A DNA stretch of 64,000 nt, from positions 3,848,001 to 3,912,000 of the forward strand of contig NZ_CP106793.1 of NCBI RefSeq assembly GCF_025642135.1. Reading direction: 5' to 3'. Positions 61,947 through 64,000 of this stretch are shown here, one piece after another. The notes under the pieces were generated by a model. The model did no database searches and was not told where the DNA came from. It saw only the letters and a program-made list of their open reading frames with translations. Source of the stretch: Streptomyces cynarae (GTDB lineage Bacteria > Actinomycetota > Actinomycetes > Streptomycetales > Streptomycetaceae). The first letter of the stretch is position 1; each line of letters opens with the position of its first letter. The position numbers were made by a program, and so were the translations under genes.

Positions 61947-62807
61947 TCAAGTCGGCTGCGCCAGGGCTTGGCGGGCAGCGTCGCGTACGTCCGCGTCCTC
62001 ATCTGTTGTGAGTCGCTTGAGCGCGGCGTGGGCCTGGGGGGCCGGCCTTCTGGCCAGTGACCAGGCGGCCCAGTACCGGACCCAGCGATCAGCGTCGCTG
62101 GCACGGGCCACCAGGATGTCGGTGATCTTCTCGTCACGTGACGAGTAGAGGGCTGCCACGGCTGCGCAGCGGACCTCGGGCGCAGCATCGCATGTGCCGG
62201 CGATCAGGATGGCCCGGGCCCGTGGGGGATCCCCCGTGCCGAAGATGGTGCCGAGGGTGCACATCACGTCAGCGCGTACCTTCGGGTCCGGGTCGGAGGC
62301 CGCATCAGCGACTAGCCCGAAGTACTTGGTCCCGCCGAAGTCAATGATGCTCAGGCCCCACAGGCCGACTCTCCGTGTCCCGGGGTCGTCGGAAGCGGCG
62401 CAGTCCAAAGACAGCGAGAGCGCGGTCTCGGGCCACTCCTCGAAGAGTTCGAGGACGTCGAGTTGCAGTCTGTCCCCGTCGTCGTTGCGATCAGTCACCA
62501 TCGCGCGTAGCAGGGCGGGCAGCGCCCCTCGGCCACAGGTTCCCGCCAGAGCGTGGGCTATTTGGTCCCGCGCGAAGGAGTCGTCGGCGGCGACGTGACG
62601 GGCGAGTCGTTGCTCCAGCTCCGGTCGCAGGAACGCGGCTGCCGGTGTTCGCAGTTGCTCCACGAGAGGCTTGAACAGAAGGTGAGCTCCAGGCACACGT
62701 TCGGCACCCGTGGCGAGCCGCTCGTCCAATTCGTTCAACGCACAGCGCAGCGCCGCGCGCTCGGCCTCGTCCTCTTCTCCACCAGTAGTCCCTGTCACGC
62801 CGGTCAC
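61947..62807 (-). CDS. HEAT-repeat protein
   Basis: 286 aa from GTG 62807 (no clear ribosome-binding site). Residues about 75-285 carry at least four HEAT-like repeats (PDPKVRADVMCTLGTIF, APEVRCAAVAALYSSRDEK, ADRWVRYWAAWSLARRP, DADVRDAARQALAQ). Such scaffolds mediate protein interactions and often act in phycobilin-lyase-like or DNA-repair adaptor roles; the partner is unknown. The N-terminal 60 residues are acidic. Confidence 0.85.
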   Translation of the reverse strand: MTGVTGTTGGEEDEAERAALRCALNELDERLATGAERVPGAHLLFKPLVEQLRTPAAAFLRPELEQRLARHVAADDSFARDQIAHALAGTCGRGALPALLRAMVTDRNDDGDRLQLDVLELFEEWPETALSLSLDCAASDDPGTRRVGLWGLSIIDFGGTKYFGLVADAASDPDPKVRADVMCTLGTIFGTGDPPRARAILIAGTCDAAPEVRCAAVAALYSSRDEKITDILVARASDADRWVRYWAAWSLARRPAPQAHAALKRLTTDEDADVRDAARQALAQPT

Positions 62808-62964
62808 CCTATGGGGGATGGTGTCGCCGTCGGCAGCCCAACTACGGTCCGTGGAGTCCGTATTCGGCGAGCCGGTCCAGCTGCTCCCTGCCTGCGTTTG
62901 GAGGAGAACGCGGTTCCGGGATGATCAAGATGCTGAAGCCCGATCGAACCGCAACCGCGTCCGT

Positions 62965-63149
62965 ATGCCGTCATCGCTGATCTCCACGCTCGCCCGCCAA
63001 CGCGCCCGCATGCGGGCGGTCTGCTGGATGACACCGCCGCGCTGGTCTCCTTGGCCGAGGTCCTCGACGCGATCCCGGACCCGCGTCGGCGCCGGGGCTG
63101 CCTCCCGCTCCTGCTGGCGGGCCACGTGCGTACCGGCAGACGGTGGTGA
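62965..63149 (+). pseudogene. ISAs1-family transposase remnant (N-terminus only)
   Basis: ATG 62965 opens MPSSLISTLARQRARMRA. A shift near 63,010 leads to LLDDTAALVSLAEVLDAIPDPRRRRGCLPLLLAGH, which ends at TGA 63147. This matches the N-terminal DDE_Tnp_1-associated segment of ISAs1-type transposases (LAEVLDAIPDPRRRRG). The DDE domain is missing, so the element is dead. Confidence 0.7.
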
Positions 63150-63342
63150 GCCGACGCCGAAAGCGGCCGCCAGGTGTATAGGTGCGACCGCATCGCAATT
63201 AGGCAGGCACCAGCCGGCCTGCCGGCCGGCAGAGAGTCGATGTCACCGGGTGCCGCCCTGCATGTCTCAGGCTCGTAGCGGGACCGACAGGAAGCGAGGC
63301 GTCGAGCTGGGTGAATCGGTCCCCGATAAACGAAAAGGCACG

Positions 63343-63404
63343 TGAAGCTCCGGGCGGACAGGCTGCCTCTTGAGAGAACAACCTGTCCACCAGGGAGCTT
63401 CACG
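63343..63404. repeat. large inverted repeat / stem-loop next to the IS remnant
   Basis: Arms 63343-63363 and 63383-63404, about 21 nt each with a small mismatch/bulge, around a 19-nt loop. Outer ends are GTGAAGCTCC and GGGAGCTTCAC. Probably remnant IS termini lying face to face, or a strong bidirectional terminator. Confidence 0.75.
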
Positions 63405-63452
63405 GCTCACTGACGCCTGAGACAGTGGGCCTGTCCCTGTCGGCGGCGGGTT

Positions 63453-64000
63453 TCAGACCAGGCGGCGACGACCTCGGATGAAGACGAACGCGACGAGCGC
63501 AGCAGTAAGGGTGAGCAGGATGCCCGTGCCGAGCCACTGCATCGACGACATCTGCGAGATGGGCAGGTAGTCGACAGACCAGCCGACCACATCCGCCTTG
63601 CGCAGGCAGGCATCAGCCGCCTTCTGGCTCGGCTCGTGGACGCACGTGCTCCAGCCGAGGAGTCGGCCGGAGCCGGTGACGTAGGAACTGTCGAGCTGGT
63701 ATGCGCCGCTCGGCAGCCTGGGAGGGGAACCCGGCTGGCCCGCGGCGTGATGAGTGGCGAGGGTGACCGTGGTGCCCAGGTGCAGTCGGGTCAGCCCCCA
63801 GACGATCTTCAAGGCGACCCCGAAGCCGAAGGCCACCACCATCGCCGTCAGCACACGCCGCAGCAGCATGCCGATGACCACGCCCGCGGCGGTGAGGAAG
63901 AGGGCGAGCGCCACGGGCACGGGACCGGTCGTGTCGAACACGGCGCCGTCGGTCCAGCTCGTCGCGTTGCCCTGAGTGCGGATCGGTGACCACCACCAGT
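63453..64000 (-). CDS. integral membrane protein, probable ABC-type permease, partial
   Basis: The 3' end is inside the window; the gene's start lies beyond it (the frame is open through 64000, reading RTQGNATSWTDGAVFDTTG upstream of GTG 63941). It has membrane segments (VPVALALFLTAAGVVIGMLLRRV, LTAMVVAFGFGVALKIVWGL, and a C-terminal WLGTGILLTLTAALVAFVFI) and an extracytoplasmic loop with two cysteines. The pattern resembles the Streptomyces permeases adjacent to ABC ATPases; no partner is in view. Confidence 0.7.
   Translation of the reverse strand, partial: WWWSPIRTQGNATSWTDGAVFDTTGPVPVALALFLTAAGVVIGMLLRRVLTAMVVAFGFGVALKIVWGLTRLHLGTTVTLATHHAAGQPGSPPRLPSGAYQLDSSYVTGSGRLLGWSTCVHEPSQKAADACLRKADVVGWSVDYLPISQMSSMQWLGTGILLTLTAALVAFVFIRGRRRLV

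Overview
The window is typical Streptomyces chromosome: very high GC with strong third-position GC bias, GTG/TTG starts behind good Shine-Dalgarno sequences, and lineage markers such as the sigma factor HrdD, a DUF6227 protein, an SsgA-like protein and gamma-butyrolactone-type TetR receptors. No rRNA, tRNA or CRISPR was seen. The left part (about 1-22,500) reads as conserved core and, from memory, resembles the S. coelicolor mscL to hrdD neighbourhood.

Left region (1-22,500): a CpaB/RcpC-like secreted protein, mscL, a P1 peptidase, a lipoprotein L,D-transpeptidase, DUF6227, a small membrane protein, the fructose operon fruR-fruK-fruA, an MFS pump divergent from a WYL regulator, a TetR regulator, hrdD with a textbook SigR-type promoter, a GNAT acetyltransferase, a DODA-type dioxygenase divergent from a MarR regulator, a second MFS pump, a TetR regulator with twin operators, a secreted M6 metalloprotease and a double-length IclR regulator.

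Central region (22,600-27,461): the most interesting block. Two ArpA/ScbR-type autoregulator receptors flank a cytochrome P450, and an acyl-CoA oxidase is divergent from them. This is the gene set and order I recall for the avenolide (butenolide hormone) locus of S. avermitilis. Three autoregulatory-element-like palindromes each lie in the -35/-10 spacer of one of the promoters.

Accessory region (about 27,460-36,700): a degenerate Nudix-like gene, small uncertain ORFs, a decayed DUF2493 gene, and an AAA ATPase plus subtilisin-like protease pair resembling the IetAS defence/plasmid-stability module. These are followed by a PPOX-type flavoprotein, a haloalkane dehalogenase/epoxide hydrolase-like enzyme and a CGNR zinc-finger regulator.

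Right region (36,900-64,000): mainly redox enzymes with local regulators: three SDRs, an alpha/beta hydrolase, a flavin monooxygenase with TetR, an AraC regulator, a PAS-GAF-SpoIIE-HATPase signalling protein whose phosphatase motifs are degraded, an aldo/keto reductase, an SsgA-like protein, a three-subunit molybdenum hydroxylase operon with XdhC and a frameshifted hydrolase, two large LuxR (LAL) regulators, a HEAT-repeat protein, an IS remnant with a large stem-loop, and the 3' part of a membrane protein cut by the window edge.
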